Shown: positions 36,517-45,200, counted from the first letter of the stretch. The stretch is DNA of 64,000 nt from Solirubrobacter soli DSM 22325 (GCF_000423665.1 NZ_AUIK01000001.1:859941-923940), one strand, 5' to 3'. Numbers and translations: made by a program. Notes: generated by a model from the letters alone, not told the origin.

Positions 36517-37665
36517 ATGCGCGTCCTCGTCGTCGCCGAGTACTACCCGCGGGCGGCGGACCCGGCGCTCGGGGTGTGGGCGCATCGGCAGGCGGTGGCC
36601 GCACGCGACGCGGGGGCGGAGGTCGAGGTGCTCGTCCTGCACCGGCCGGTGCCGTCCAAGGCGGCGCTGCGGGCGCGCGACCCAAAGGCGCTCGCCGCGC
36701 CCTTCACGCAGCCGCTGAAGACGACGCTCGACGGGATCGCCGTGACCTACGTGCCGTTCGTCGCGCCTCCGCGGCCGCGGTCGTACGGCTCGTGGGGCGC
36801 GTGGGCCGCGCCGACGCTGGCGCTGGCCCTGCGGCGCAAGCGGTTCGACCTCGTCCACGCCCACTACGCCGCACCCGCCGGCGACGCCGTGCGGCGGGCC
36901 GGGATCGACAAGCCGCTCGTGATCAGCGTCCACGGCGGCGACGTCCTCGCGGTGCCGGGGTATCGCGGTGGCACAGCGGCCGTCACCGAGGCGTTCAAAG
37001 CCGCGCGGCTGACGCTGGCCAACTCGACGGCGATCGCCGAGCGCAGCCGTGAGCTGGGCGCGCGGGACGTGCGGGTGGTCCACCTCGGCACCGACGTCCC
37101 GCCGCCCTCGCACACCGACGCGACGACGCTCGTGACCGTCGGCAACCTGATCGCCCGCAAACGACACGGCGACGTGCTCCGCGCCCTCTGGCTGCTCCGC
37201 GACCAGCACCCAGAGCTGCACTACGTGATCGTCGGCGACGGTCCCGAGCGCGCGGCGCTCGAGCACCTCGCAGACGACCTCGAGCTCTCCGACCGGGTCG
37301 CGTTCCGCGGCGCGCTCCCGCCGCAAGAGGCGCTGGCCGTCGCCCGCTGGGGCGGGATCTTCGTGCTGCCGAGCATCGACGAGGCGTTCGGCGTCGCCTA
37401 CATCGAGGCCATGGCGGGCGGGATCCCGGCGATCGGCTCGCGGGGGGAGCCCGGCCCGGAGGAGATCGCGAGCTGCGGCGGCGGGATGCGGCTCGTCGCG
37501 CCTGGCGACCCCGAGTCGCTCGCGAACGAGCTGCGTGAGCTGCTCGACGACGCGACCTACCGCAAGGAACTCGGCGCCGCCGCCCGCGCGAACGTGGAAC
37601 AGCACTTCACCTGGGAACGGTGTGGACGGGAGACGGTGCGCGCCTACGAGGACGCGCTGCGGTGA
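36517..37665 (+). CDS. Glycosyltransferase family 4 protein
   Basis: A 382-residue GT4 enzyme. The start is ATG 36517 (MRVLVVAEYYPRAADPALGV), where homology begins. ISVHGGDVLAVPGYRGGT is the acceptor-side block. The donor domain shows TLVTVGNLIARKRHGDVLRA, YVIVGDGPERAALEHLADDL, PSIDEAFGVAYIEAMAGGIP (E-x7-E) and GPEEIASCGGGMRLVAPGDP. It resembles teichuronic-acid and colanic-acid type transferases. A GTGA overlap couples it to the next gene. Confidence 0.85.
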   Translation: MRVLVVAEYYPRAADPALGVWAHRQAVAARDAGAEVEVLVLHRPVPSKAALRARDPKALAAPFTQPLKTTLDGIAVTYVPFVAPPRPRSYGSWGAWAAPTLALALRRKRFDLVHAHYAAPAGDAVRRAGIDKPLVISVHGGDVLAVPGYRGGTAAVTEAFKAARLTLANSTAIAERSRELGARDVRVVHLGTDVPPPSHTDATTLVTVGNLIARKRHGDVLRALWLLRDQHPELHYVIVGDGPERAALEHLADDLELSDRVAFRGALPPQEALAVARWGGIFVLPSIDEAFGVAYIEAMAGGIPAIGSRGEPGPEEIASCGGGMRLVAPGDPESLANELRELLDDATYRKELGAAARANVEQHFTWERCGRETVRAYEDALR

Positions 37666-38711
37666 AGCCCGGGCCCTCCCGAGCCGCCAACGATGCCGCG
37701 TACGCGCGGGCGGCGTCGTCGCGCGCTGACACGCGGCCCGTCCTCTTCGTCACCAACCACGCGCCGCCGTTCCGCGTCCCCGCGTTCCAGGCGCTGCACG
37801 AGCGCGAGAACGTCGTCTTCGCGCTGATCGGCGGCCACGTGCGCCACGGTGGCGGCGGAACCCGGCAGCAGCAGTTCCCGTTTCCCGCGATCTTCCCGCC
37901 CGAGCGCACCGTCGCCCGCCTCGCCGCCTCGGGCCGTTACCGCGCGGTGATCGCGGGCCTCTCGGGCAAGGTCGCGCTCCCCGCCGCCTACGCCGGGGCA
38001 CGCGCCGGCAAGGTCCCGTTCGCCCTGTGGGCGACGATCTGGCGCCACCCCCGCACGCCGCTCCACGCCGCGTCCTACCTCCCGCTCCGCCACATCTACA
38101 GAAACGCGGACGCGATCGCCACGTACGGCCCGCACGTCAGCGCTTACGTGCGCACGAAGCACCCCAAGGGCGAGATCTTCGAAGCGCCCCAGAGCGTCGA
38201 CACCGCCTTCTGGACCCAACCCGGCACCCCCGAGCGACACAGCGACTTCCAGCTCCTGTTCGCCGGCCGCCCGGTCCCCGAGAAGGGCTTCGACGTCCTC
38301 CAGCAAGCCGCCGACGCCCGCGACATCGTCGTCGCCACGAACCGCACGCCCACCGAAATGCGCAACCTCTACGCGGGCAGCGACGTTGTGGTCGTACCGT
38401 CGGTTCCCACGCGCGACTTCCTCGAGCCGTGGGGCCTCGTCGTCAACGAAGCCTTCCACCAAGGAACTCCCGTGATCGCCACAGACGCAGTCGGAGCCGC
38501 CGCGGGCGGGCTCGTGCGCCACGAACGCACGGGTCTGATCGTCCCTGCAGGAGATGCACATGCGCTCCGAAACGCCATCGACCGGCTCAAGCGCGATCCC
38601 GCGCTGCGGCGCCGGCTCGGCGACGCCGCACGCGAAGCCGTGGCCGCGTACACGCCCCAGTCCTGGGCGGAAGGTATGTCCCAAGCGCTCACGAAAGGGC
38701 TGCTAGCGTGA
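37662..38711 (+). CDS. Glycosyltransferase family 4 protein
   Basis: A 349-residue GT4 enzyme starting at GTG 37662, overlapping the upstream stop by four bases. PVLFVTNHAPPFRVPAFQAL opens the first domain. LFAGRPVPEKGFDVLQQAAD, NLYAGSDVVVVPSVPTRDFL, EPWGLVVNEAFHQGTPVIAT (E-x7-E: EPWGLVVNE) and ERTGLIVPAGDAHALRNAID form the donor domain. The EPWGLV variant is common in GT4 enzymes of exopolysaccharide loci. The downstream secreted protein gene starts inside its stop (GTGA). Confidence 0.83.
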   Translation: MKPGPSRAANDAAYARAASSRADTRPVLFVTNHAPPFRVPAFQALHERENVVFALIGGHVRHGGGGTRQQQFPFPAIFPPERTVARLAASGRYRAVIAGLSGKVALPAAYAGARAGKVPFALWATIWRHPRTPLHAASYLPLRHIYRNADAIATYGPHVSAYVRTKHPKGEIFEAPQSVDTAFWTQPGTPERHSDFQLLFAGRPVPEKGFDVLQQAADARDIVVATNRTPTEMRNLYAGSDVVVVPSVPTRDFLEPWGLVVNEAFHQGTPVIATDAVGAAAGGLVRHERTGLIVPAGDAHALRNAIDRLKRDPALRRRLGDAAREAVAAYTPQSWAEGMSQALTKGLLA

Positions 38712-39343
38712 ATTCGCCGATGCGACGGACCATCTTTCTGGCCCTGCTCGCGGCATTGCTGTTCGCTCCCGTGGCCCGGGCCACGCCTCCGATCGAGATC
38801 CAGCGCGACTGCGCGGACGACGGTCAGCTGCAGGGCGACTACAGCGTCGCCGATCTGCGCAAGGCCCGCGCGGAGCTGCCGACCGACGCCGACGAGTACT
38901 CCGACTGCCGCGACGTGCTGAGCCGCGCGATCACCAAGGCCGTGGCGGCGTCCAAGACCCCCACGCCGACCCCAGCCACCTCCGGCGACAGCGGCGGCGC
39001 CGGCGGCTCGACCAGTGGCGGCGACAACGGCGCCGGCGGCTCAAGCACCCCGAGCAAGGACACGAGCACCCAGGACCAGCAGGACGCCGCGGTCCTCGCC
39101 GCCCCCAGCTCGCCGCAGGACGCGCAGGCCGTCGGTGCCGCGCAGGCCTTGGGCGAGAAGCAGATCAAGGCCGAGCTCGTCGCCCGCTCCCCCGACCAGG
39201 AGCGGTTGGCCGCGTCGGTCGGGCGCAACGGCCTGCCCACGACCATGATCGCCGTGCTGGTGCTGATCGCCGCCACGCTCGTGGCCGCGCTCCTGCCCGT
39301 GATCCGGCGTCGCCGTGACCTCCCTGGGCACCCGAGCACGTAG
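38708..39343 (+). CDS. Exported membrane-anchored protein with Ser/Gly/Thr-rich linker, function unknown
   Basis: A 211-residue protein with signal peptide RRTIFLALLAALLFAPVARA and a C-terminal membrane helix MIAVLVLIAATLVAALLPVI followed by RRRR. The extracellular part has two Cys (RDCADD, YSDCRD) that could form a disulphide. A flexible linker rich in Gly, Ser, Thr and Pro (residues 85-125) follows, then an Ala/Gln helix. No known domain was recognised. It lies between a GT4 gene (GTGA overlap) and the O-antigen-ligase-like gene (29 bp overlap), so a role in assembling or anchoring the polymer is plausible but unproven. GTG 38708 is the chosen start; ATG 38720 is possible. Confidence 0.65.
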   Translation: MNSPMRRTIFLALLAALLFAPVARATPPIEIQRDCADDGQLQGDYSVADLRKARAELPTDADEYSDCRDVLSRAITKAVAASKTPTPTPATSGDSGGAGGSTSGGDNGAGGSSTPSKDTSTQDQQDAAVLAAPSSPQDAQAVGAAQALGEKQIKAELVARSPDQERLAASVGRNGLPTTMIAVLVLIAATLVAALLPVIRRRRDLPGHPST

Positions 39344-41411
39344 GCTCTACGTCCCACCGCGGCGGGGGATCACGATCCCCCGTGTCGAGCTGCCCATCCC
39401 GGGCGGCGGCGGGACGATCCTCGGCTTCGCGGTCGCCGCCGCGATCGTCGCGTGCGCGTTCGCCGCGCGCGGCGGCTCGCAGCTCGAGCGCACGACGTAC
39501 ACCGAGGTCGCCTTCATGCTGATCGGCGCGGCGCTGTGCGTCGCCGCGCTGATCCTGCCGCGCCCCGAGCGCACCCCGAAGAAGCTGCGCGGTGTCTACG
39601 CGCTCGCCGCGTTCGGGCTGCTCGCCGTCTTCACCGCGCTGTCGGTCACCTGGTCGCTGATGCCCAACGACTCGTGGCTGGAGACCAACCGCACCCTGTC
39701 GTACTTCGCGATCTTCGCCGGCGGCCTCGCCCTCGGGCGGCTGCGCCCGCAGAGCTGGACCGCGCTGCTCGCCGGCATCGCGATCAGCGCCGTCGCGCTC
39801 GCCGCCTGGTCGGTGCTGACGAAGGTCTTCCCCGCCGCGTTCGCCACCGACGAGACCTACGCCCGCCTGCGGCCGCCGTTCGACTACTGGAACAGCGTCG
39901 GCCTGGCCGCCGCGCTCGGCGTCCCCGCGCTGCTGTGGCTCGGGGTGCGTCGCTCAGGCCACGCCGCGCTGAACGCGCTCGCCTGGCCCGGCCTCGGCCT
40001 GCTCGTCATGTCGCTGATGCTCGCCGTCTCGCGCGGCGCGCTGCTCGCGGTGGCGATCGGCACCGCGATCTGGCTGATCGTCGTCCCTCTGCGACTCCGC
40101 GCCGCGGTGCTGATCGGCGGCGTCCTCGTCGCCACGGTCCCGCTGGTGGCGTGGGCGTTCGCCCAGGACGGCATCACCGGCGACAACGCGCGGATGGCGC
40201 TGCGGACCGACGCCGGCCAGGGCTTCGGCGCACTGCTCCTGCTGCTGCTCGTGGCGCTGTCGGTCGCGGGCCTCGCGGTCGGGTTCATCAGCGCCGTCAA
40301 ACCGCCCGGCCCGAAGGCCCGCGCCCGCGCCACCCGCGTCCTCGTCGGCGCGCTGGCGGTCGTCCCGGCGATCGCGATCCTGATGCTCGCCAACGCCCCG
40401 GGTGGGATCTCCGGGCAGGTCAGCAAGGCCTGGCACCAGGCGACCGACCCGGCGATCTCCGGCCCCACCAACTCGCCGGAGCGCCTGACCGCCACCTCGT
40501 CCGGCCGCGCCCGTTATTGGCGGGAGGCGATGAAGGTGCACGCCCAGGCGCCGTGGCTCGGCACCGGCGCGGGGTCCTACGGGACGCTGCGGCTGCGCTA
40601 CCGCCTCGACGCCCGCCAGGTCCAGCACGCCCACGGCTACGTCGTCCAGACGCTCTCGGATCTCGGGTGGGTCGGCCTGGCGGTCTCGCTGCTCGCCGCC
40701 GGCGCGTGGCTGACCTGCGCCGCCCGCACCGTCGGCGTCCGCCGCCGCGACCGCGGTTCGCCGTGGAACGCCGAGCGCGTCGGCCTCGCGACGCTCGCCA
40801 CCGTCGTGATCGTCTTCGGCCTGCATTCGGCGATCGACTGGACCTGGTTCGTCCCCGGCAACGCGCTGCCGGCGCTGATCGCCGCGGGCTGGGTCGCGTC
40901 GCGCGCCACGCTGCGCGAGCGCCTGCACGGGATGGAGGAGCCGCGCCGCGCGGTCCCGCGCGAGACGCTCGTGGTCGCCGCCGCGATCGTCACGCTGCTC
41001 GGGCTGGTCGCGGCGTGGAGCGCCGTCCAGCCGATCCGTGCGGACCACGCCCAGACCGAGTCCCTCATCCGGCTGGACAAGGGCCAGATCGTGGCGGCGG
41101 CGTCGATCGCCCGGATCGCCCACGACCGCAACCCGCTCTCGACCGACCCGCTGTTCGACCTCGCCGCGATCGAACAGGCCGCGGGCCGCGACCCGCAGGC
41201 CAAGCAGGCGCTCAATCAGGCGATCGACCTCGAGCCCGCCAACCCGGAGACCTGGCGCCAGCTCGGACGTTTCCAGCTCGACCAGCGCGACTTCAAGGGC
41301 GCGCTGAGCTCCTACCAGATCGCGTACTACCTCGATCCGCGCTCCCCGCAGAGCACGACCGACATCGTGATCTCGTCGCGGCTGCTAGCCGCGAACGGCC
41401 AGCACGGCTAG
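39315..41411 (+). CDS. O-antigen ligase/polymerase family protein with C-terminal TPR-like repeats
   Basis: A 698-residue membrane protein with about 12 hydrophobic helices. The large loop SGRARYWREAMKVHAQAPWL, GTGAGSYG and VQHAHGYVVQTLSDLGWVGL is the Wzy/WaaL (Wzy_C) signature. Residues 580-690 form a soluble helical region with TPR-like units: DPLFDLAAIEQAAGRDPQAK, QALNQAIDLEPANPETWRQL and GRFQLDQRDFKGALSSYQIA. It probably polymerises repeat units or transfers the finished glycan to an acceptor on the outer face of the membrane. It starts at GTG 39315, 29 bases inside the upstream gene. Its last 27 bases overlap the convergent methyltransferase gene. Confidence 0.88.
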   Translation: MTSLGTRARRLYVPPRRGITIPRVELPIPGGGGTILGFAVAAAIVACAFAARGGSQLERTTYTEVAFMLIGAALCVAALILPRPERTPKKLRGVYALAAFGLLAVFTALSVTWSLMPNDSWLETNRTLSYFAIFAGGLALGRLRPQSWTALLAGIAISAVALAAWSVLTKVFPAAFATDETYARLRPPFDYWNSVGLAAALGVPALLWLGVRRSGHAALNALAWPGLGLLVMSLMLAVSRGALLAVAIGTAIWLIVVPLRLRAAVLIGGVLVATVPLVAWAFAQDGITGDNARMALRTDAGQGFGALLLLLLVALSVAGLAVGFISAVKPPGPKARARATRVLVGALAVVPAIAILMLANAPGGISGQVSKAWHQATDPAISGPTNSPERLTATSSGRARYWREAMKVHAQAPWLGTGAGSYGTLRLRYRLDARQVQHAHGYVVQTLSDLGWVGLAVSLLAAGAWLTCAARTVGVRRRDRGSPWNAERVGLATLATVVIVFGLHSAIDWTWFVPGNALPALIAAGWVASRATLRERLHGMEEPRRAVPRETLVVAAAIVTLLGLVAAWSAVQPIRADHAQTESLIRLDKGQIVAAASIARIAHDRNPLSTDPLFDLAAIEQAAGRDPQAKQALNQAIDLEPANPETWRQLGRFQLDQRDFKGALSSYQIAYYLDPRSPQSTTDIVISSRLLAANGQHG

Positions 41412-41960
41412 CGAGCGGCGCCGCAGCACGGGGCGGATCCACGTCACCTCGAAGCCCGCGGCGTCGAGCGTCGCGGCCAACGAGCGGCGGGTGAAGAAGC
41501 GGACGTGCTGGCCGAGCGGGTCGAAGTGCGCCTCGAAGCGCGTGAGCGCGATCGCGGCGGCCTGCAAGCGCCCGTGGTACGGGACGGTGGCGAGCAGGCG
41601 GCCGTCGCGCTTGAGCACCCGCCGCGTCTCCTGCAGCAGCCCCAGCACGTCCGGGACGTGCTCGAGCACCTCGCTGCACCAGACGAGGTCGAACTCGCCG
41701 TGCCCGAACGGGAGCGTGCCGTCGGGCTCGAGCAGCCGCACGTCGCCCGTCGCCCGCTCCACGGCCGCCTGCGCGATCTCGACCCCGACCGCGTCGTCGA
41801 GCACGCTCAGGAACGCGCCGGTCCCCGCGCCGAGGTCGAGCACGCGGTCCCCGGGCCGGACCTCGTCCAGCAGCAGCGCCTTGCGGGCCTCCCACTCCCA
41901 CGGAGGCCCGTCGGGCCCGTCCTCCCAGAACGCCTCGTAGAACGACCGCATTCGTACCAT
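41385..41960 (-). CDS. Class I SAM-dependent methyltransferase
   Basis: A 191-residue protein. DRVLDLGAGTGAFLSVLDDA is motif I, FGHGEFDLVWCSEVLEHV is motif II, and VLKRDGRLLATVPYHGR is the post-II block, the Methyltransf_11 pattern. A C-terminal FFTRRSLAATLDAAGFEVTW is common in glycan-cluster methyltransferases. The start could be ATG 41960 or ATG 41951. The divergent methyltransferase gene starts nine bases away. It probably methylates a glycan or lipid intermediate. Confidence 0.78.
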   Translation of the reverse strand: MVRMRSFYEAFWEDGPDGPPWEWEARKALLLDEVRPGDRVLDLGAGTGAFLSVLDDAVGVEIAQAAVERATGDVRLLEPDGTLPFGHGEFDLVWCSEVLEHVPDVLGLLQETRRVLKRDGRLLATVPYHGRLQAAAIALTRFEAHFDPLGQHVRFFTRRSLAATLDAAGFEVTWIRPVLRRRSLAVLAVRG

Positions 41961-41969
41961 TGAAGCCGC

Positions 41970-42692
41970 ATGTCCGATCGCCGCCTGCCGGGTGCCGATC
42001 TCCGCACCCTGCTGCGACCGGCGCTCCCGACGCGCTCGTCGGCGCAGGCGCTCGCTGAGGACTTCATCCCGGCCCTGCTCGCCGCGCGCCCAGGCGCGAC
42101 CGTCGTCGACCTCGGCTGCGGGCGCGGGGACTCCGTGGACGCGTTCCGGGCGGCCGACCCGGGCGTGCGCTGGATCGGCGTCGAGGTGGGCGACAGCGAG
42201 TACGAGACCCGCTCGGACGTCGAGCTGCGGATCTTCGACGGCATCGCGCTCCCGTTCGAGGACGCGAGCGTCGACATCGTCTTCTCCAAGCAGGTCCTCG
42301 AGCACGTCGAGCGCCCGCACGAGCTGATCGCCGACGTCGCCCGCGTGCTCAAGCCCGACGGGCTCTTCGTCGGCTCCACCTCGCACCTCGAGCCCTACCA
42401 CGGCCGCTCGACGATGAACCTCACGCCGTACGGCCTGCTGCGGCTGCTGCAGACCTCCGGCCTGGAGCTGGAGACGATCATGCCCGGCATCGACGGGCCG
42501 ACGCTGTTCGTCCGCCGGGCGCTGCGCGGCCCGCACTTCTTCGACCGCTACTGGGCGCGGCGCTCGCCGTTCAACACGTTCGTCGACGGGGTCGCGCGGG
42601 TCACCGGGTGGGACGCTGAGGATCGCAACGCGTTGAAGCTCCTGTTCTGCGGTCAGTACTCGTTCGTCGCGCGGCGGCCCGCGCGAGGTTGA
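41970..42692 (+). CDS. Class I SAM-dependent methyltransferase
   Basis: A 240-residue protein. ATVVDLGCGRGDSVDAFRAA is motif I, LPFEDASVDIVFSKQVLEHV is motif II, and VLKPDGLFVGSTSHLEPYHG is the post-II block. LTPYGLLRLLQTSGLELETI near residue 150 resembles other cluster methyltransferases. It is divergent from a second methyltransferase, and its last 92 bases overlap the convergent DUF4173-like gene. The substrate is unknown. Confidence 0.78.
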   Translation: MSDRRLPGADLRTLLRPALPTRSSAQALAEDFIPALLAARPGATVVDLGCGRGDSVDAFRAADPGVRWIGVEVGDSEYETRSDVELRIFDGIALPFEDASVDIVFSKQVLEHVERPHELIADVARVLKPDGLFVGSTSHLEPYHGRSTMNLTPYGLLRLLQTSGLELETIMPGIDGPTLFVRRALRGPHFFDRYWARRSPFNTFVDGVARVTGWDAEDRNALKLLFCGQYSFVARRPARG

Positions 42693-44019
42693 AGCCCGCC
42701 GGGCCGTCCTCGGCCAGGCACGGTGGCGGCACGACGCCGGCCAGCGCGGGCGTCGCGTCGGGGCCGAGCGTCATCAGGTAGCCGACGTCGATCCGGCCGG
42801 TGCGCTCGTAGCGGTCGAGGTTGTGGGTCGCGATCCGGCGGTCCGGGTCGGCGAGCGCGAACGCGAGCACGGTGCTCGCCGTCAACGCCACGAGGGCCCG
42901 CGGTGAGCGCGTGACCAGCATCAGCGCGAACAGCGCGGCGAAGTACAGCAGCGCGGCGTGGGCGCAGAACCGCAGGCGCGTGAAGCCGTAGGTCTCCTCG
43001 TAGAGCCCGAGCCGCCGCAGCGCCGAGACGCACACGACCAGCGTGAGGACGCACAGCGCCGCGGGCAGGAGCCGCTCGCCGGGGGCCCAGCGGCGCGCCG
43101 CGCCGAGCACGGCGAACGTGAGCGCGGCGACCGCGAGCAGCTGCGCGAACCCGGAGCGCGCGTACTCGGCGTAGGTCAGCCCGGCGGTGTCGAGCACGTG
43201 GCGCTGGCCGCCGAACAGCGTCGAGGCCTGGACGGCGATGAACAGGGCGAACAGGGCCGTCAGCGTGCCGAGGGCGATTCGCGCCTCGACCGCGCCGAGC
43301 GCATGGCGCGCAGGTCGCGCGGCGACGTGCACCGGCCACAACCGCGCGTGCAGCAGCCCGCCGCCGAGGGCGACGAACAGCGCGAGCACGCCGAGGCGCA
43401 CGACCGGCTGCTCGACGCTGAGGTCGCTCGGCACCACGTCCTCGACCAGCTGCGCGAACGCGGCGTCGGCGCTCATCAGCAGCGGGACGAACACGGCCAG
43501 CAGCGCGGTCGCGAGGATCGCGCCCCGCGCGGCCGGCCCCGCCGCGCGGAACGAGACGCCGCGCGCCGCGGACCAGCCCGCGATCATCGAGCCGACGGGG
43601 AGCCGCAGCCACAGCAGGTTCAGGCCCGCGGCGAGCTGCCCCCAGCGCACGCCGCCGGAGACCGCCAACGAGGCGAGCGCGGCCGCCATGAACAGCGACG
43701 GGATCACGACCCAGCTCGCCGCGCGCAGGAACGGCACGAGCGTGAGGCCCGCCGCCAGCACCCACCACGCGCGCGTCCAGCGATCCGGCTCGCGCGGCTC
43801 GGCGACCCGCAGGTCGACGTGCGGGATCGCCGCCGGCACCGCGACGAGACCGGCGATCGCGCCGAGCGCGAGCAGCGCGATGACGACACCGATCCCGAGC
43901 GGCTGCCCGACGACCGTCGCGGCCGCCAGCACACCGACCGCCAGGATCCCTCGCGCGGCCCAGACGGGCGTCTCGGCGCGCGCCAACCTAAAGGGGTCAG
44001 GCCCCTTTATCTGTCCCAT
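42601..44019 (-). CDS. DUF4173/DUF4153-like polytopic membrane protein
   Basis: A 472-residue protein with about 11-12 hydrophobic helices. Family-like blocks are LTYAEYARSGFAQLLAVAAL, YGFTRLRFCAHAALLYFAAL and the near-C-terminal IATHNLDRYERTGRIDVGYL. The ATG at 44019 follows a very good Shine-Dalgarno AAGGAGG. Codons 4-10 encode KGPDPFR from copy B of the palindromic repeat, so its mRNA can form a hairpin just after the start codon. The 3' end overlaps the convergent methyltransferase gene by 92 bp. It is the gene downstream of the sensor kinase, separated by the structured 138 bp repeat. Function unknown. Confidence 0.78.
   Translation of the reverse strand: MGQIKGPDPFRLARAETPVWAARGILAVGVLAAATVVGQPLGIGVVIALLALGAIAGLVAVPAAIPHVDLRVAEPREPDRWTRAWWVLAAGLTLVPFLRAASWVVIPSLFMAAALASLAVSGGVRWGQLAAGLNLLWLRLPVGSMIAGWSAARGVSFRAAGPAARGAILATALLAVFVPLLMSADAAFAQLVEDVVPSDLSVEQPVVRLGVLALFVALGGGLLHARLWPVHVAARPARHALGAVEARIALGTLTALFALFIAVQASTLFGGQRHVLDTAGLTYAEYARSGFAQLLAVAALTFAVLGAARRWAPGERLLPAALCVLTLVVCVSALRRLGLYEETYGFTRLRFCAHAALLYFAALFALMLVTRSPRALVALTASTVLAFALADPDRRIATHNLDRYERTGRIDVGYLMTLGPDATPALAGVVPPPCLAEDGPAGFNLARAAARRTSTDRRTGASTRCDPQRPTR
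43986..44010. repeat. GGGG-type palindromic repeat at the start of a coding region (copy B)
   Basis: AAAGGGG TCAGG CCCCTTT is the reverse complement of copy A at 34339-34365 and matches it over 25 bases. It lies a few codons inside the DUF4173-like gene and encodes KGPDPFR in frame. Confidence 0.8.
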
Positions 44020-44042
44020 GTGACCCTCCTTGGGTTCGTCGA

Positions 44043-44180
44043 GAAATGTTCGGTCCGACCGATGTGGTGCAGCCGCCAGTGCGTCGCGCCGCCCGCGCTC
44101 GCGATGCGTGGCTCTGCCACGTGAGCAGCGTGGGTGGTGCGACGCGCTGCGGATGTGCCGCAGCGGGCGCACCGGTATTT
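44043..44180 (-). repeat. 138 bp structured repeat (copy A)
   Basis: The minus-strand sequence from CCGGTGCGCCCGCTGCGGC to CATCGGTCGGACCGA is about 90% identical to 63864-64000 on the plus strand. Predicted stems are CGCTGCGG/CCGCAGCG (44145-44165), CGTGGC/GCCACG around AGA (44107-44121), an enclosing GCGTCGC/GCGACGC helix, and TCGGT/ACCGA. The difference pattern between copies supports these stems. It lies 12 bases after the stop of the sensor kinase gene and before the ribosome-binding site of the next gene. Confidence 0.75.
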
Positions 44181-44192
44181 GTCGGCGGACCC

Positions 44193-45200
44193 CTAGCGGG
44201 GAAGTTCCACGACGACGCGGCAGCCGTGCGGCTCCCGGTCGCGGACGGCGATCGTGCCGCCGTGGGCGTCGACGATCCAGCGCGCGATGGCAAGACCGAG
44301 GCCGGTGCCTCCGTCCCGCGCGGCACGCGCCGCGTCGACGCGATGGAAGCGCTCGAAGACCCGCTCCGCCTCACCGAGCGGGATGCCCGGCCCTTCGTCG
44401 GCGACCTCGATCGTGGTCACGCCGGCCGTGGCGGCGTGGGCGCTCAGCCACACGCGGCCGTCGGCGGGCGAGTGGCGGACCGCGTTCTCCAGCAGGTTCG
44501 AGATCACCTGGTGCATGCGCTCGGCGTCGCCGACCGCCCGCAGGTCGCCGGGCTGGACGGTGACGCGCAGCCACACCGGGTGGGCGTGGAAGTTCTCGCC
44601 GAGCTCGCACTCGCGGGTCGCCTGCTCGAGCAGCGGGCGGATCGGGAACGGTGCCGGCTTGAGCGCCAGCGCCCCGCTCTCGAGCTTGGACAGGTCTAGC
44701 AGCTGCTGAACGAGCCGGCCGAGCCGCTCGGTCTGGAACAGGGCGGTCCTCAGCGCCGCCGGGTCGGGCGGCTCGACGCCGTCGACCAGGTTCTCCAGCA
44801 GCGCCTGCAACGCGCCGAGCGGCGTGCGCAGCTCGTGCGAGACGTTGGCGACGAGGTCGCGGCGCATGCGGTCGACGTCGGCGAGCTCCGCCGCCATCGC
44901 GTTGAATGCCCGCGCGAGGTCGCCGACCTCGTCGCGCGAGGTCGCGGTCACCCGGCGCCCGTAGTCGCCGCGCGCCATCGCCGATGCGGCCGCCGCCATC
45001 TCACGCAGCGGCGACGTCATCCCCCGCGCCAGGATCTGCACGATCGCCAGCGCGATCACCGCCGCCACCAGCGTGCGCAGCTCCAGCGACCAGCCGAGCC
45101 GGAACCCGATCGCCAGCACGATCACCGTGCCCGCGACCGTGGACACGATCACGACGCCGAGCTTGACCTTGATCGACTGCAGCCGATCGAGGGGCCTCAT
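44193..45200 (-). CDS. Two-component sensor histidine kinase
   Basis: A 335-residue kinase. Two hydrophobic helices (about 14-33 and 40-58) are separated by only a few residues, so there is no extracellular sensing domain. A HAMP linker (TSPLREMAAAASAMARGDYG) follows. The H-box ANVSHELRTPLGALQALLEN carries the phosphoacceptor His122. N-box NLLENAVRHSP, G1 VADEGPGIP, F-box ERFHRVD and G2 GGTGLGLAIARWIVDAHGG complete the HATPase. The ATG overlaps the response regulator stop (ATGA), so the pair are coupled. The signal may be in the membrane or envelope. Confidence 0.92.
   Translation of the reverse strand: MRPLDRLQSIKVKLGVVIVSTVAGTVIVLAIGFRLGWSLELRTLVAAVIALAIVQILARGMTSPLREMAAAASAMARGDYGRRVTATSRDEVGDLARAFNAMAAELADVDRMRRDLVANVSHELRTPLGALQALLENLVDGVEPPDPAALRTALFQTERLGRLVQQLLDLSKLESGALALKPAPFPIRPLLEQATRECELGENFHAHPVWLRVTVQPGDLRAVGDAERMHQVISNLLENAVRHSPADGRVWLSAHAATAGVTTIEVADEGPGIPLGEAERVFERFHRVDAARAARDGGTGLGLAIARWIVDAHGGTIAVRDREPHGCRVVVELPR

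Noticed and set aside
44043..44180. Small zinc-finger-like protein encoded by the structured repeat (CARCGT ... HWRLHHIGRT)
   Set aside because: The frame is open in both copies, but the six changes in the main stem alter residues while preserving base pairing, which favours structure over coding.
44040..44185. Common origin of the 138 bp repeat and the 60 bp repeat at 1237, from a shared CGGTATT
   Set aside because: The match is only about eight bases and in the opposite relative orientation, so chance is likely.
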